From: an uncultured Verrucomicrobia subdivision 3 bacterium
Lineage (GTDB): Bacteria > Verrucomicrobiota > Verrucomicrobiae > Limisphaerales > UBA11358
Assembly: GCA_903921455.1 (NCBI GenBank)
Contig: CAIXPZ010000013.1
Location: 1 to 64,000 of the forward strand
Direction: 5' to 3'
DNA: 64,000 nucleotides
Shown in pieces: positions 52,701 to 61,945 of the stretch. Both the position numbers and the translations under genes were made by a program. How positions within the stretch are numbered: position 1 is the stretch's first letter; each line of letters starts with the position of its first letter. A model generated the notes under the pieces. It ran no database searches, had not been told where the DNA came from, and saw only the letters and a program-made list of their open reading frames with translations.

Positions 52701-52829
52701 GGCGCTCGGAAATCGGGATGAGGTTGTCTCGGGATGCGTTTGACGGTCGGGGAAAAGTTAACCGGTAATACACCTGCCGGGCAAGCGCGGCTTTTCGCTC
52801 CCCGGGATTTCTTTCCGCCGGGCGGCCAT

Positions 52830-54404
52830 TCACCGCAGCAACCAGCGGGCGGCGGCGCTATCGGGGCGGCCCAGGTATTGCTCGGCGTTGAGATATCCGG
52901 TGGCGAGCCGGGTGTCCCCGGCGGCGGCGGCGGTCCGGCCCGGATTGAGCGCCGGGTTATCCCCGCGCGGGGGTAAAGGCTCCTTCATTTCCGCCAGGGT
53001 CTGGAAACCAAACGTTCGCACCGTGGCGGCATAGGAATAATCATAATGATTAGTGATCAGGTTCCACCACGGGCGGCCGAGGGGATATGCGGCGCCGATG
53101 AGCAGGCAGCCGATGAACAGCAGGAACAGCGGTCGTTTGAGCGAGAAAGCATCGCTTTGCAGGCACCGGACCGCGCACAGGGCGGCCACCACCAGGGCGG
53201 GCGTCCCGGCCTGCAACCGCTGGTCGCCGCTGTGGCCGAACTTCCAGAGCGGGAGCAGCACCAGCAGACCGGCGGCCAGGAGAAACAGGGGGCGCCATTC
53301 GCCCAGCATGCGGTATTTCCGGTCAATGAGGAATAGCACCAGGACCGGGCTTAATTCCAAGGCGACAAACAGGAGGTAGAATATCAGCCATTTTCCGCCG
53401 GGGGCGAAATTCCAAAGGAAGCCGTGATCTTCCAATGCCAGATGACCCTGATAATAAACCCCCAGGATGGCCAGCAGGCTGCCGCCGCCCACGAGGTTGA
53501 TGCCGCTGAAATAAGCCCGCCACGGCACGCGCCGGATCGCGGCCAGCGGGATCAGCAGCAACCCGATGCAGGGAATCGGGCTCCAGAACAGGCACGCGCC
53601 CCAGACAAAAACCGCCCCCCGCGGGTCTTTTTTGATCCAGAGCATTTCATAAAACAGCGCCAGCCCCAGCAAGCCCGGCATCCCGTGTTGGGGCTGATAT
53701 TGCAGCTTGGTGAAGAAATCGTAATAACTATGATACAGGCCCAGCTCACGCAGGGTGTTCTGCACCGCGATGTAATCCAGCCAGCCGGGAATGCCGGCGC
53801 GCTTCAGCGCCAGCAGCCCGATGTTGGTCGCGGCAAACAGCAGAAAAATCACGAGGGTTGTCTTCGGCGACCGGGTGAATGCGGCAACCCAATAAAAAAA
53901 CAAGGCCACCCCGGCAAACATCCACAAAAAAGTGAGGGCCGGCATCGCGGCATCGCCCAGAAGGCGCCCGCCCAACGCCGGGGGCAGGAAGAATCCCAAG
54001 CCATAACAGAGATAACTGTTGTGGCCATCCGGCTGGGGATACGTCACCGGCCAGGCCAGATGCACCAGGTCGTGATAGAGCAGGTTGTTTCTGAGATAAT
54101 CAGATACCTGCGGCACGAAGCCGCCCGCCCCGGCCAGCAGCGTCCAGAAAAACGCCAGCGCCAGGACGAACATCAGATCCCGGCGACCCAGACCCGCCCG
54201 CGGTTCCGAGCCCGGAGTGACCGGCGGCGGCTGTTGCCGCACCAGCCAAGCCGCACAAAATAATACCACAGCCGCCGCCGGGAGCCCCAGCCACGGGCGC
54301 ACCCAGGTGGTCAGAAAAATCAGGGCGGGCAGAACCAGATACGCCAGCGTGAGCGGGAAGAACCAGGGATGGAGTTTCGGGGGTTGAGCAGTGCTGGCAG
54401 CCAT
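52830..54404 (-). CDS. Multi-pass membrane protein, GT-C-like
   Basis: 524 residues and about eleven helices. No signature that I can name; acidic outside-loop text FVPQVSDYLRNNLLYHDLVHLAWP and an Asn/Tyr-rich NSYLCYGLGFFLPP suggest a GT-C-like or YfhO/DUF-type enzyme. The hydrophilic C-terminus (GDTRLATGYLNAEQYLG) looks extracytoplasmic. First gene of the minus-strand block. Confidence 0.75.
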   Translation of the reverse strand: MAASTAQPPKLHPWFFPLTLAYLVLPALIFLTTWVRPWLGLPAAAVVLFCAAWLVRQQPPPVTPGSEPRAGLGRRDLMFVLALAFFWTLLAGAGGFVPQVSDYLRNNLLYHDLVHLAWPVTYPQPDGHNSYLCYGLGFFLPPALGGRLLGDAAMPALTFLWMFAGVALFFYWVAAFTRSPKTTLVIFLLFAATNIGLLALKRAGIPGWLDYIAVQNTLRELGLYHSYYDFFTKLQYQPQHGMPGLLGLALFYEMLWIKKDPRGAVFVWGACLFWSPIPCIGLLLIPLAAIRRVPWRAYFSGINLVGGGSLLAILGVYYQGHLALEDHGFLWNFAPGGKWLIFYLLFVALELSPVLVLFLIDRKYRMLGEWRPLFLLAAGLLVLLPLWKFGHSGDQRLQAGTPALVVAALCAVRCLQSDAFSLKRPLFLLFIGCLLIGAAYPLGRPWWNLITNHYDYSYAATVRTFGFQTLAEMKEPLPPRGDNPALNPGRTAAAAGDTRLATGYLNAEQYLGRPDSAAARWLLR

Positions 54405-54513
54405 GGTGATGAATGTAAAATAGTGCCAAAGGCGACGGCGAAACAGCGTAACGGGTTGCCAGCCCTTGGCAATGCAATTGCAGCCGGGGAGCGCGGCAGC
54501 GCCCGCGGCATAC

Positions 54514-54625
54514 CAGGAAGGGAGAGTTGCCCACGGTGACCAAGGCTATAGGCGGTGGGCATTGGGCGGTGGGCGAGGGAACAAAGTGGATGGAAGATAG
54601 AAGTTGGGAGATGGCAGTTGGTAAC
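54514..54625 (+). repeat. Repeat R3, copy 2
   Basis: Direct copy of 46821-46936 with the words CAGGAAGGGAGAGT, AAGGCTATAGG, GGGCATTGGGCGGTGGGC, GGATGGAAGATAGAAGTT. It fills much of the 323-bp divergent gap between the GT-C-like gene and the Wzy-like gene; I see nothing else there. Confidence 0.75.
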
Positions 54626-54727
54626 TCCGCCAGGAATGACCGGATTCCGGTTGCCTTGGTCGGGGACGGCGGGTTAAATTGAGCGCGTGTTTTTTGACCC
54701 CGCCCTAATCTGTTTTTGATTTGAGCC

Positions 54728-56275
54728 ATGATGACGAACCCCGCTGCCGCCATGCGCCTGCTGATCACGTATGTGATCTGCATTCCGGTGGCGGGTTTTC
54801 TGGGGTATCTGCTGACCGACCCGATGGATTACAGCACCATGGGTTTTATCGGGATCATCGCCGCGCTGCTCATCTCGCCGATTTTTATCCGATGGCACTA
54901 TCCCATGATGATATTCGGCCTGAACTGTCCGATGATCATGTTTTTTATCTTCACCCGGCCCCCGCTATGGGAGGTGATGGCGGTGATCACGTTGACGATC
55001 TCGCTCGTGGAGCGGGCCTTGAGCAGCGAGCGGCGGTTTATCAGCGTGCCCAGCCTGACCTGGCCGCTGTTCTATATCGCAGCGATGACCTATATGACCG
55101 CCGAGCTGACCGGCGGCATCAGTCTGCACATGCTGGGCGGGAGCGGGGGCGGGGGGCGCAAATACCTCATCGTTTTTTTTGGCATCGCGGCTTACTTTGC
55201 CCTGACCAGCCGGGTCATCCCCAAGGAACACCGGAAACTTTTCATCTGCCTCTATTTTTTATCCGCTCTGCCGGCCTTTGTCAGCGATCTCTTTCCCTTC
55301 CTGCCCAAGCCCTTCAGCTACATCAACCTGTTTTTTCCCCCCTCCGGCGCCGGCGGTGGAGCGGAGGGATCCGTTGAACTGGGCACCACGCGGCTGGGGG
55401 CTTGCGCCACGACGGCCGGTGTCTTGGCCAATTTCATGCTGGTGCGCTACGGACTGCGCGGGGTTTTTACCGGCGGCAGCGTGTTCCGCGTGCCCCTGTT
55501 TCTGGGTCTGTTGCTGCTGACGATGTTGGGCGGATTTCGCAATGTGATTTTTTTCTATGCGATGGCGATCCCCCTGCTGTTTTTTCTGGAAAAGTTGTAT
55601 AAAACCTCCCTCCTATTCGGGTTCATCATCGGTGGATTGCTGTGCGGGAGCCTGCTGGTGCCCTTTGGTCCGCATTTACCCTACACGTTTCAGCGCAGCT
55701 TGTCCTTCATTCCACTGGTCCATTGGGATGCGAGTGCCAAATACTCCGCCGAGGACAGCACTCGCTGGCGCTTGGAAATGTGGGCCCAGCTTTGGCCCCG
55801 GGTGCCCAGCTATCTGCTGCTGGGCAAGGGCTGCTCCCTATCCGAGGAAGATTTTCAGAGTATGGGCTCCGGAGCGTTCGCCGGCACCGGCGCTCAAATG
55901 GATGCCAGCCAGACATCGCTGGCGATTTCCGGCGATTATCACAGTGGACCCCTTTCCACCCTCATTCCGTTTGGCCTCTGGGGCGGCATCGGCATCCTCT
56001 GGCTCATGGCCGCCAGCACGCGGGTCATTTATCGAAATTACCGCTATGGGGATCCGGAGTTGCGCACCGTGAACGCCTTTCTGCTGGCAGGTCAATTAAG
56101 TCATGTGATCGGCTTCTTTTTCATATTTGGCGCCTTTGTTAACGATGTCGGCACCTTTGCCATGACGGCGGGCTTCAGCATCGCCTTGAATCAGGGCGTC
56201 TGTGGACCCAAACCGGCACCGGCCGTGGTGCAGCGCTTCAAACCGGCTTTGGTGGGCACTCCCCAACCCGTGTAG
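54728..56275 (+). CDS. Wzy/WaaL-like O-antigen polymerase or ligase
   Basis: 515 residues, twelve or so helices. A large outside loop at about residues 325-400 holds RWRLEMWAQLWPRVPSYLLLGKGC, the W-x-x-R/ GxG-like layout of O-antigen ligase-type proteins, and is followed by HSGPLSTLIPFGLWG (the conserved His-x3 segment of WaaL/Wzy). A second ATG at 54731 is equally possible. Known family role: polymerise or attach lipid-linked glycan in the periplasm. Confidence 0.82.
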   Translation: MMTNPAAAMRLLITYVICIPVAGFLGYLLTDPMDYSTMGFIGIIAALLISPIFIRWHYPMMIFGLNCPMIMFFIFTRPPLWEVMAVITLTISLVERALSSERRFISVPSLTWPLFYIAAMTYMTAELTGGISLHMLGGSGGGGRKYLIVFFGIAAYFALTSRVIPKEHRKLFICLYFLSALPAFVSDLFPFLPKPFSYINLFFPPSGAGGGAEGSVELGTTRLGACATTAGVLANFMLVRYGLRGVFTGGSVFRVPLFLGLLLLTMLGGFRNVIFFYAMAIPLLFFLEKLYKTSLLFGFIIGGLLCGSLLVPFGPHLPYTFQRSLSFIPLVHWDASAKYSAEDSTRWRLEMWAQLWPRVPSYLLLGKGCSLSEEDFQSMGSGAFAGTGAQMDASQTSLAISGDYHSGPLSTLIPFGLWGGIGILWLMAASTRVIYRNYRYGDPELRTVNAFLLAGQLSHVIGFFFIFGAFVNDVGTFAMTAGFSIALNQGVCGPKPAPAVVQRFKPALVGTPQPV

Positions 56276-56340
56276 CGAAAGGCTGGAAAGCGGATGGTGA
56301 ACCGCGTTGTGCGCATATCCCGAATGAACCTAACTTCAGC

Positions 56341-56376
56341 AGTTGAAACCGCGAACCATGCGAAATATGCGAAAAG
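56341..56376 (+). repeat. R1 fragment
   Basis: AGTTGAAACCGCGAACCATG followed by CGAAATATGCGAAAAG, matching the CCGCGAACCACG and CGCGTATTTCGCG sections of R1. Confidence 0.5.
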
Positions 56377-56410
56377 AAATAGGCTTATCCAGTTGACCAA
56401 CATTCTGGGT

Positions 56411-56435
56411 AGGGCGCGTCACTCCGTGTGCGCCG
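56411..56435. repeat. Repeat R6 hairpin, copy 2
   Basis: AGGGCGCGTCACTCCGTGTG followed by CGCCG: same stem-loop as 39886-39911 with one base different. Confidence 0.55.
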
Positions 56436-56720
56436 CCATTTGTCAACCGACGCATCCGGCGGGCAGCGGACTGCCCGCCCTGCCAATTTTTTTGGATTGT
56501 TTGTGAACCGTATCATTCCTCAAAGCAAAGGGTGTTGGTGGCCAGGGCCGTTCACTCGTTGGGGGCAGTGTTTGGGCGCTGCGGATTCCCGTTCGTCCCT
56601 GATGATTTCGCGGGGTTCGCGGTTGCTCCCAACTGCGGTTTCTCGGCTGAAAGCCCGATATCAAATCGCAAGTTTCCGGTCTCGGGTTTCCATTTTCCCC
56701 CCTGCCTCCGAGGTGTCCGC

Positions 56721-57746
56721 GTGAAACCCCGGTTGCTCGTTCTGGAATTATGGGGGCTGGGCGACCTGGTCATCGCCACGCCCTTCCTGCGGGCGGCGGC
56801 GGAGACATTCGCCGTCACGCTGCTGGCCAAACCCTACGCCCAAGAATTGCGCCCGCGCCTCTGGCCGGCGGTCGAGGTGGTGCCGTTCACCGCGCCATGG
56901 ACGGCTTTCCGGGGCAAATACCAACTCTGGCGCTGGCCCTGGGGGGAAATCCTCCGGCGGGGCCGCGAACTGCGGGCGAAGGAATTTGACTATGCCGTTT
57001 CGGCCCGCTGGGATCCGCGCGACCATCTGGTCCTGAAAATCATCGGGGCCCGCGAACGCCTGGGCTTCGCGCGGTTGAAAAGCCAGCGCTATCTCACACA
57101 GGCGCTGACGCGGCCCGCGCCGCTGGCGCACCGCAGCGAATACTGGCGGGTGGCGGGGGCGGCCCTGGGCCTGGCCTGGCCGCCGGAGCCCCAAGTAATG
57201 GCCCAGCCGATGGTGCGGCCACCGGTGGTGTTCATCCATTCCGGCGCACGGCTGCCCCTGCGGGTGTGGCCCCTCGATAATGTTCATGCACTGGTGCTCG
57301 CCTTGCGGCAGCAAGGTTATACCGTGCAGGTGGCTTGCGATGCCGACCAGCGCGACTGGTGGTCAGCCCGGGGCGAGCCCGCCGTTTGTCCGCACAGCGT
57401 CACCGAGTTGCTCGGCTGCCTGGACCGCGCGGGCGTGTTCATCGGCAACGATTCCGGCCCCGGCCATCTGGCGGCGAGCTGCGGACTGCCGACGTTCACG
57501 CTGTTCGGGCCACAGCTACATGAGTGGTTCGCCCCGCTGCACCCGGCGGCCGAGGTGTTCGAGGGCCGCGCCTGTCCCTACAAGCCGTGCTCGGATTACT
57601 GCCGCTTTGCCACGCCGTTCTGTTTGTGGGACGTGCCGGTCGAGGAAGTCCGGCCGCGCGTGGAACGTTTTCTAGCCCAACATCTGCCCACGCCCGGCGC
57701 CGGCGACGGGGCGATTTTAGAAACAGGCTTGCCCGGCGAGAGATAA
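56721..57746 (+). CDS. Family 9 glycosyltransferase (heptosyltransferase-like)
   Basis: 341 residues from the GTG at 56721 (VKPRLLVLELWGLGDLVIA), with AGG about 10 bp upstream. GT9 signature LELWGLGDLVIATPFL (GxGD-type N-terminus), IHSGARLPLRVWPLDN and FIGNDSGPGHLAASCGLPTFTLFGP. The Cys motif CPYKPCSDYC near the end is usual for the family. Could transfer heptose or another sugar to a lipid-A-type core or glycan. Confidence 0.93.
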   Translation: MKPRLLVLELWGLGDLVIATPFLRAAAETFAVTLLAKPYAQELRPRLWPAVEVVPFTAPWTAFRGKYQLWRWPWGEILRRGRELRAKEFDYAVSARWDPRDHLVLKIIGARERLGFARLKSQRYLTQALTRPAPLAHRSEYWRVAGAALGLAWPPEPQVMAQPMVRPPVVFIHSGARLPLRVWPLDNVHALVLALRQQGYTVQVACDADQRDWWSARGEPAVCPHSVTELLGCLDRAGVFIGNDSGPGHLAASCGLPTFTLFGPQLHEWFAPLHPAAEVFEGRACPYKPCSDYCRFATPFCLWDVPVEEVRPRVERFLAQHLPTPGAGDGAILETGLPGER

Positions 57747-57776
57747 ATTTCGCGCGCCCGGATCCGCACGGATTCA

Positions 57777-59690
57777 TCATCGATTCAATTTTACAAGGGT
57801 CCAGTCCTCAAAACTGGCTTGGTCGCGGCCGGTCAGGGCCCGGTTCAACTTGAATTGAAACACCATTTCCGCGTGGTAATCCCGGCACCACGTTGCCACA
57901 TCGCAGCCGTAGCGCTCCCTCACCCCATCCTCGGTGATCACAGCGTAAGGCACGTCCGGCGGCGGCGGGGTTTGGCGGCCCGGCGGCAGGCCCAGTTCCA
58001 CCACTGCGCGACTGCCAATCGGCTTCCACAGGGCGTAAGGCGTTTCGCGAAAACCGCCGACATAGCCGAGCTTCTTTACCTCTTTGGGAATGGCCGCCTG
58101 CAGGGGCACGAGCGGATCCCGCAGATTAGCCCATAAATGGTAACGTTTCGGGATGTAACTCAACGACGGCTTGGATTCCAGCCATGAGAGGAACGGCGGC
58201 GGCAACAAGGGCCGGACCGGCGTCAGGACAATCACCGGCACCGCCATCAACGCGGCGGCTCCGGCCGCCCAGGCGGCAACCCGGCGCCGTTCAAACCCGC
58301 CGACCCGCGGCAGGCGCAACAGGGAGATAATCAGCAGCGGATAAAACGGGGCGCCATAGCGGGGCGTATGCGACAGCCCGATTTTCATCAGCACCACCGC
58401 AAAAGCCGGCCACGCACAGAACAGCGCCAGCCGCCAGCAGAGCGGCAGCGGCCGGCCGGCGACCGCCGGCGGCCGCCGGATGAACCAGCCACCGATCACA
58501 ATCAGGACAAGATAATTACTGACGCCGAAACCCAGGCCAGCCCCGCCCTCGTAAGCCAGATCGCCAAAGGAAATATTTCCCCCGACACCGTGTGCCCGCT
58601 GCAGCCACGGCAACATCGGCGCGAGCAAATGCTGAATAGCGTCATGGGCCCGCTCGAGATTGTGCTGGCCGGGGAAAACGGGCGGCTGCGCCGCGTCGTT
58701 CGCCAGAAAGAGCACATTGGCCGCCAGGGCGCCGATGGACCCATGGGTTCGCACATTCCATTGGTCGTTCGGATCGCCGGTCCAGTCGCCGGTCATCTTC
58801 CAGCAGAGCAGGGCCAGCGGCAGAAACGAACACCACCCGGCCAGCAGCACCACAAGCGGCGTTTGCCAGTGCCACAGTTTCACGCGCCCCAAGGCCGGCA
58901 GCAGAAAAAGTCCCAGCGGCAGCAGCAGCGGCGCGTTGGAAAGTTTTGCCCCCGTGATCAAACCGGCGGCCAGCAGCGACATGAGGAACAGGCCGTTGCG
59001 GCCGGTGTGATAAGCGGCCACCGCAAAGCCCACGGCCGCGAGCGTGAAATTCATGGAGTAACCGTCGTTCTGCAAGCCGCCGCACTGGAGCGCGAAGCAA
59101 TAGCCGGCCGGCAGCAGCCACATCCAGCGCCGGGCGCTCCGGCCACTGACGCCAAGCCAGCGGAAAACCACAAAAATCAGGCCCGGCGCGAGCAGGAACG
59201 GCACCCAGCTCAACAGGAATAAAAACCGGTCGCTGTGCGTCAGCTCCAGCACCGGCAGCATCTGCCATTCAAAGCCGCAACTGCTGAAATCGAGCCGGTG
59301 ATCCAGCGTGCCGATCCAATACCACTGGTTCGCCGCCCACCAGTCGAGCACGCGCGGCAGCCGGTAGGTCGTTGAGTCAAAACTCCACGGCGAGTAACTC
59401 AACGCGCCGATGAGCGACAACACCGCAATGCCCGCATAAATCAGGGGCAGCGGCCGGAACATCCAGGCGCGGCGATGAAGCCAGGTGCGCGCGGGCGTGG
59501 CCGGCCGGGTTGACCGCAGCCAGAACCAGACGGCCCCCAGCAACAGCGGCGATGCCAGCAAATGGCCCCAGCCATTCAAAAGATGCAGGAGGGAAAGCCC
59601 CCAGCCGCAGGTGGAACACCAGGCGCCCCAGATCAGCCAGACACCAGCCAAGCGGAGCGCCAAGGGAAGATCATTTTTTGGTGAGTTCAT
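57777..59690 (-). CDS. GT-C type membrane glycosyltransferase-like protein
   Basis: 637 residues, ten or more helices, soluble C-terminus. Paralogue of 16289-18148: shares STTYRLPRVLDWWAANQWYWI, CGFEWQMLPVLELTHSDR, LGVSGRSARRWMWLLPAGY and a LGFGVSN/GLGFGLT motif. Asp in the first outside loop (SPWSFDSTTYRLPR) would be the GT-C acid. Its 3' neighbour starts by an ATGA overlap, so it is coupled to a GT4 gene. Confidence 0.78.
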   Translation of the reverse strand: MNSPKNDLPLALRLAGVWLIWGAWCSTCGWGLSLLHLLNGWGHLLASPLLLGAVWFWLRSTRPATPARTWLHRRAWMFRPLPLIYAGIAVLSLIGALSYSPWSFDSTTYRLPRVLDWWAANQWYWIGTLDHRLDFSSCGFEWQMLPVLELTHSDRFLFLLSWVPFLLAPGLIFVVFRWLGVSGRSARRWMWLLPAGYCFALQCGGLQNDGYSMNFTLAAVGFAVAAYHTGRNGLFLMSLLAAGLITGAKLSNAPLLLPLGLFLLPALGRVKLWHWQTPLVVLLAGWCSFLPLALLCWKMTGDWTGDPNDQWNVRTHGSIGALAANVLFLANDAAQPPVFPGQHNLERAHDAIQHLLAPMLPWLQRAHGVGGNISFGDLAYEGGAGLGFGVSNYLVLIVIGGWFIRRPPAVAGRPLPLCWRLALFCAWPAFAVVLMKIGLSHTPRYGAPFYPLLIISLLRLPRVGGFERRRVAAWAAGAAALMAVPVIVLTPVRPLLPPPFLSWLESKPSLSYIPKRYHLWANLRDPLVPLQAAIPKEVKKLGYVGGFRETPYALWKPIGSRAVVELGLPPGRQTPPPPDVPYAVITEDGVRERYGCDVATWCRDYHAEMVFQFKLNRALTGRDQASFEDWTLVKLNR

Positions 59691-60937
59691 TTACCCGTTT
59701 TATGCTGGGCCACGGCTTCAGCGTAAAAATTCCGCATCCGCTCGTTGATCTCCCGCATGGTGTAATTTTTTTGCACATGCGCCCGCGCCGCCGCCGACAT
59801 CGTGGCGAGCAGCGTCCGGTCGCGGTCCAGCTTCGTCAGAAAATGGGCCAGGTCGCGCACGGCTTCCGCCGGGTTGGTGGGGGCGGCGGCAAAACCGGTT
59901 TCCGGCGTGATCTGCGACGCCGGCCCGCCGATATCCAGGCACCCGACCGGCCGGCCGGCGGCGAGCGCCTCCAGACAGACGTTGCCGAAGCCCTCGTGCA
60001 AGGCCGGATGCAGCAGCACATGCGCCTGGCCGAGCCGGCTCAACACTTCGGCGTAGGCCGGCAAATTGCCGAGAAATTTAATGCGCGAGGCCAAGCCCGT
60101 GCGCGCCGCCGTCTTTTCCAATTCGCGGCGGAACGGGCCGGTGTTGACGATCCACAATTCAGCGTCCGGACTATTCCGGGCAAATTCCGCAAACGCCCGG
60201 ATGGCCAGATAAAATCCCTTCCAATGCACGTGCCGGCCCACGCAGATGGCGCGCAGCGGGCCGGGCGGCGGCGGCGGCAGCTGGCCGAACTGGGCGAGGT
60301 CCGCACCGGTCAACGCCATCTGCGGCATCCGTTCCACCCGCGAGGCGCCCAGACGCTTGAGCGCGGCGCAGCTTTCGCGCGTGACGCCGATGGCGATGGT
60401 CGCGGCGCGGGCGGTGTCCCGCAAGGCGGCGCCGCGCTCGCACAGATTCCGGACGCCGTCGCGCGCGGCTTCTTCAAGCTGGTAACGCCACGGCAATTCG
60501 CGCACAAAGGAACGGGGCGGCGTCTCGGCCGCCCCCACGGGCCCCCAGATGAAGGGCAAATTCAATTCCCGCAGTCCGCTGGGCGACCAGTAGCGGCCGT
60601 AGGTGACGTGATGGACGAGATCAAATTGGACCTTCGCGTGCAGGTCGCGGACAAGGCCGCGCAGGTTTTCCTGCCAGAGGTGATAATAAATCGCGGCGGT
60701 CGCGCCGTGCCGGCTCATCCAGTGGAGCGCGGGCGGCAGCTTGAAAAAAACGGGATGAAAATTCGGCAGCGGCTTCTTGGCCAGCACCGGCTCGGTGAGC
60801 TCGCGGTATTGGTGCGCGTCGGCGATGACGGCCCAGACCTCATGTTCGCGCAGCGCCTCGTTGATGGCGCGCCAGGCATTACCCGGCTCCGAGGTCTGAC
60901 ACGGAAAACAGGAGTAGGTCGAGAGGAGAACTTTCAC
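59687..60937 (-). CDS. GT4-type glycosyltransferase
   Basis: 416 residues. N-terminus KVLLSTYSCFPCQTSEPGNAW is typical of a cyanobacterial/verrucomicrobial GT4 subgroup; HHVTYGRYWSPSGL, FIWGPVGAAETPP, AICVGRHVHWKGFYLAI and the C-terminal LLHPALHEGFGNVCLEALAAG (E-x7-E as EGFGNVCLE) complete the GT-B fold. It ends by overlapping the start of the membrane enzyme by 4 bp. Confidence 0.93.
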   Translation of the reverse strand: MKVLLSTYSCFPCQTSEPGNAWRAINEALREHEVWAVIADAHQYRELTEPVLAKKPLPNFHPVFFKLPPALHWMSRHGATAAIYYHLWQENLRGLVRDLHAKVQFDLVHHVTYGRYWSPSGLRELNLPFIWGPVGAAETPPRSFVRELPWRYQLEEAARDGVRNLCERGAALRDTARAATIAIGVTRESCAALKRLGASRVERMPQMALTGADLAQFGQLPPPPPGPLRAICVGRHVHWKGFYLAIRAFAEFARNSPDAELWIVNTGPFRRELEKTAARTGLASRIKFLGNLPAYAEVLSRLGQAHVLLHPALHEGFGNVCLEALAAGRPVGCLDIGGPASQITPETGFAAAPTNPAEAVRDLAHFLTKLDRDRTLLATMSAAARAHVQKNYTMREINERMRNFYAEAVAQHKTGK

Positions 60938-60943
60938 AGCGCG

Positions 60944-61780
60944 TCAAAGCCGGCTCCACCAGATCGGCGTGGGCTTCGGCACATCAATAATCACGCGGCG
61001 GCCGGGGCTGGCCTGGGTGTAGATGGCATAGCTGGTTTTTTTCAGCGAGAAATGTCCGTGCGCGAGGCGGCGCAGCCGGTGGTTCAACACCCACAGCGGC
61101 TTGCCCAGCCGCACGGCGGCGGGAATCATCGCATTGGTCGCTTGTTTCTCGCGGATGGCGTTCGGCTTGAGGTTCATGTTGTCGCCGGTGTCCGCGAAGA
61201 CGGAGGTAAACATCGGGTCGTCCGCCATCGGCACGCGCTGGCGCATCAGCTCCATCACCCAATGGAAATCACCGAGGTCGCGCCATTGCGTGTCGAAGAA
61301 AATCCCGCGCCGGGCGATGACGCTCCGGCGAATGAAAATGGAACTGGTCAGCGCGGGGAAGCGATACCAGATGTGTTTGGGATCGGGCACCATGCCGTGC
61401 CGGTGGCAGACGTAGTTGCCCGCGCCGTCGGTCACGATGCTGCCGGCGAGCAGCACTTCCACCTGGGGATGTTCGGCAAAAAAAACTTTCACCATGGCGA
61501 GCGCGCCGGGCAGGTATTGTTCGTCGCAGTTGAGGTAGGCGAGGATGTCGCCGGTGGCGCGGCGATAGCCCCGGTTCACCGCGTCATACATGCCGGCGTC
61601 CTTTTCGATGAAGGCCTGCACGCGCGGGTCGCGCGGCAGCCAGTCCTGCGTGCCATCGTCCGAGCAGGAATCCTGGACGAGATGTTCCAGCTCGACGCCG
61701 GTCTGGTCGGCCACCGAGGCGATGCACAGCTTAAGCCACGCGGAATTGCGGTAGCTGGGCGTGATGATGGAAAATTTCAC
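60944..61780 (-). CDS. Family 2 glycosyltransferase
   Basis: 278 residues. FSIITPSYRNSAWLKLCIAS, SCSDDGTQDW, DAGMYDAVNRGYRRATGDIL and YLNCDEQYLPG (metal site NCDEQ). This is the WcaA/GT2 subgroup with 'KDxGxYDAxNKG' seen in colanic-acid-type loci. First gene of the minus-strand trio with the GT4 and GT-C genes; a 165-bp divergent gap separates it from a methyltransferase gene. Confidence 0.92.
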   Translation of the reverse strand: MKFSIITPSYRNSAWLKLCIASVADQTGVELEHLVQDSCSDDGTQDWLPRDPRVQAFIEKDAGMYDAVNRGYRRATGDILAYLNCDEQYLPGALAMVKVFFAEHPQVEVLLAGSIVTDGAGNYVCHRHGMVPDPKHIWYRFPALTSSIFIRRSVIARRGIFFDTQWRDLGDFHWVMELMRQRVPMADDPMFTSVFADTGDNMNLKPNAIREKQATNAMIPAAVRLGKPLWVLNHRLRRLAHGHFSLKKTSYAIYTQASPGRRVIIDVPKPTPIWWSRL

Positions 61781-61945
61781 GGTAAGGATTTTTAACCGCT
61801 GGCTCCAGCGCTGGCAATCAAAGTTATTGCGTTTAATGACAATTAGCCGGAAACCGTTTGACTCGCCGCCGTCCGACTTCTAATAATTGTTATTGAAACG
61901 AATGATTTTTACCTGCCGCATTGGTTTTCATTCTCACTGCGCGCC

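Larger units (their letters stand above)
56276..56720. other. 445-bp gap with repeat fragments
   Basis: No gene seen. Holds an R1 fragment (56341-56376) and R6 copy 2 (56411-56435). The frame of the following GT9 gene runs open through part of it, but without sequence resemblance to the family. Confidence 0.5.

Noticed and set aside
59510..61795. Long plus-strand open frame opposite the GT4 and GT2 genes
   Set aside because: Antisense shadow: Arg/Gly-rich without any domain, while both minus-strand genes have clear glycosyltransferase motifs.
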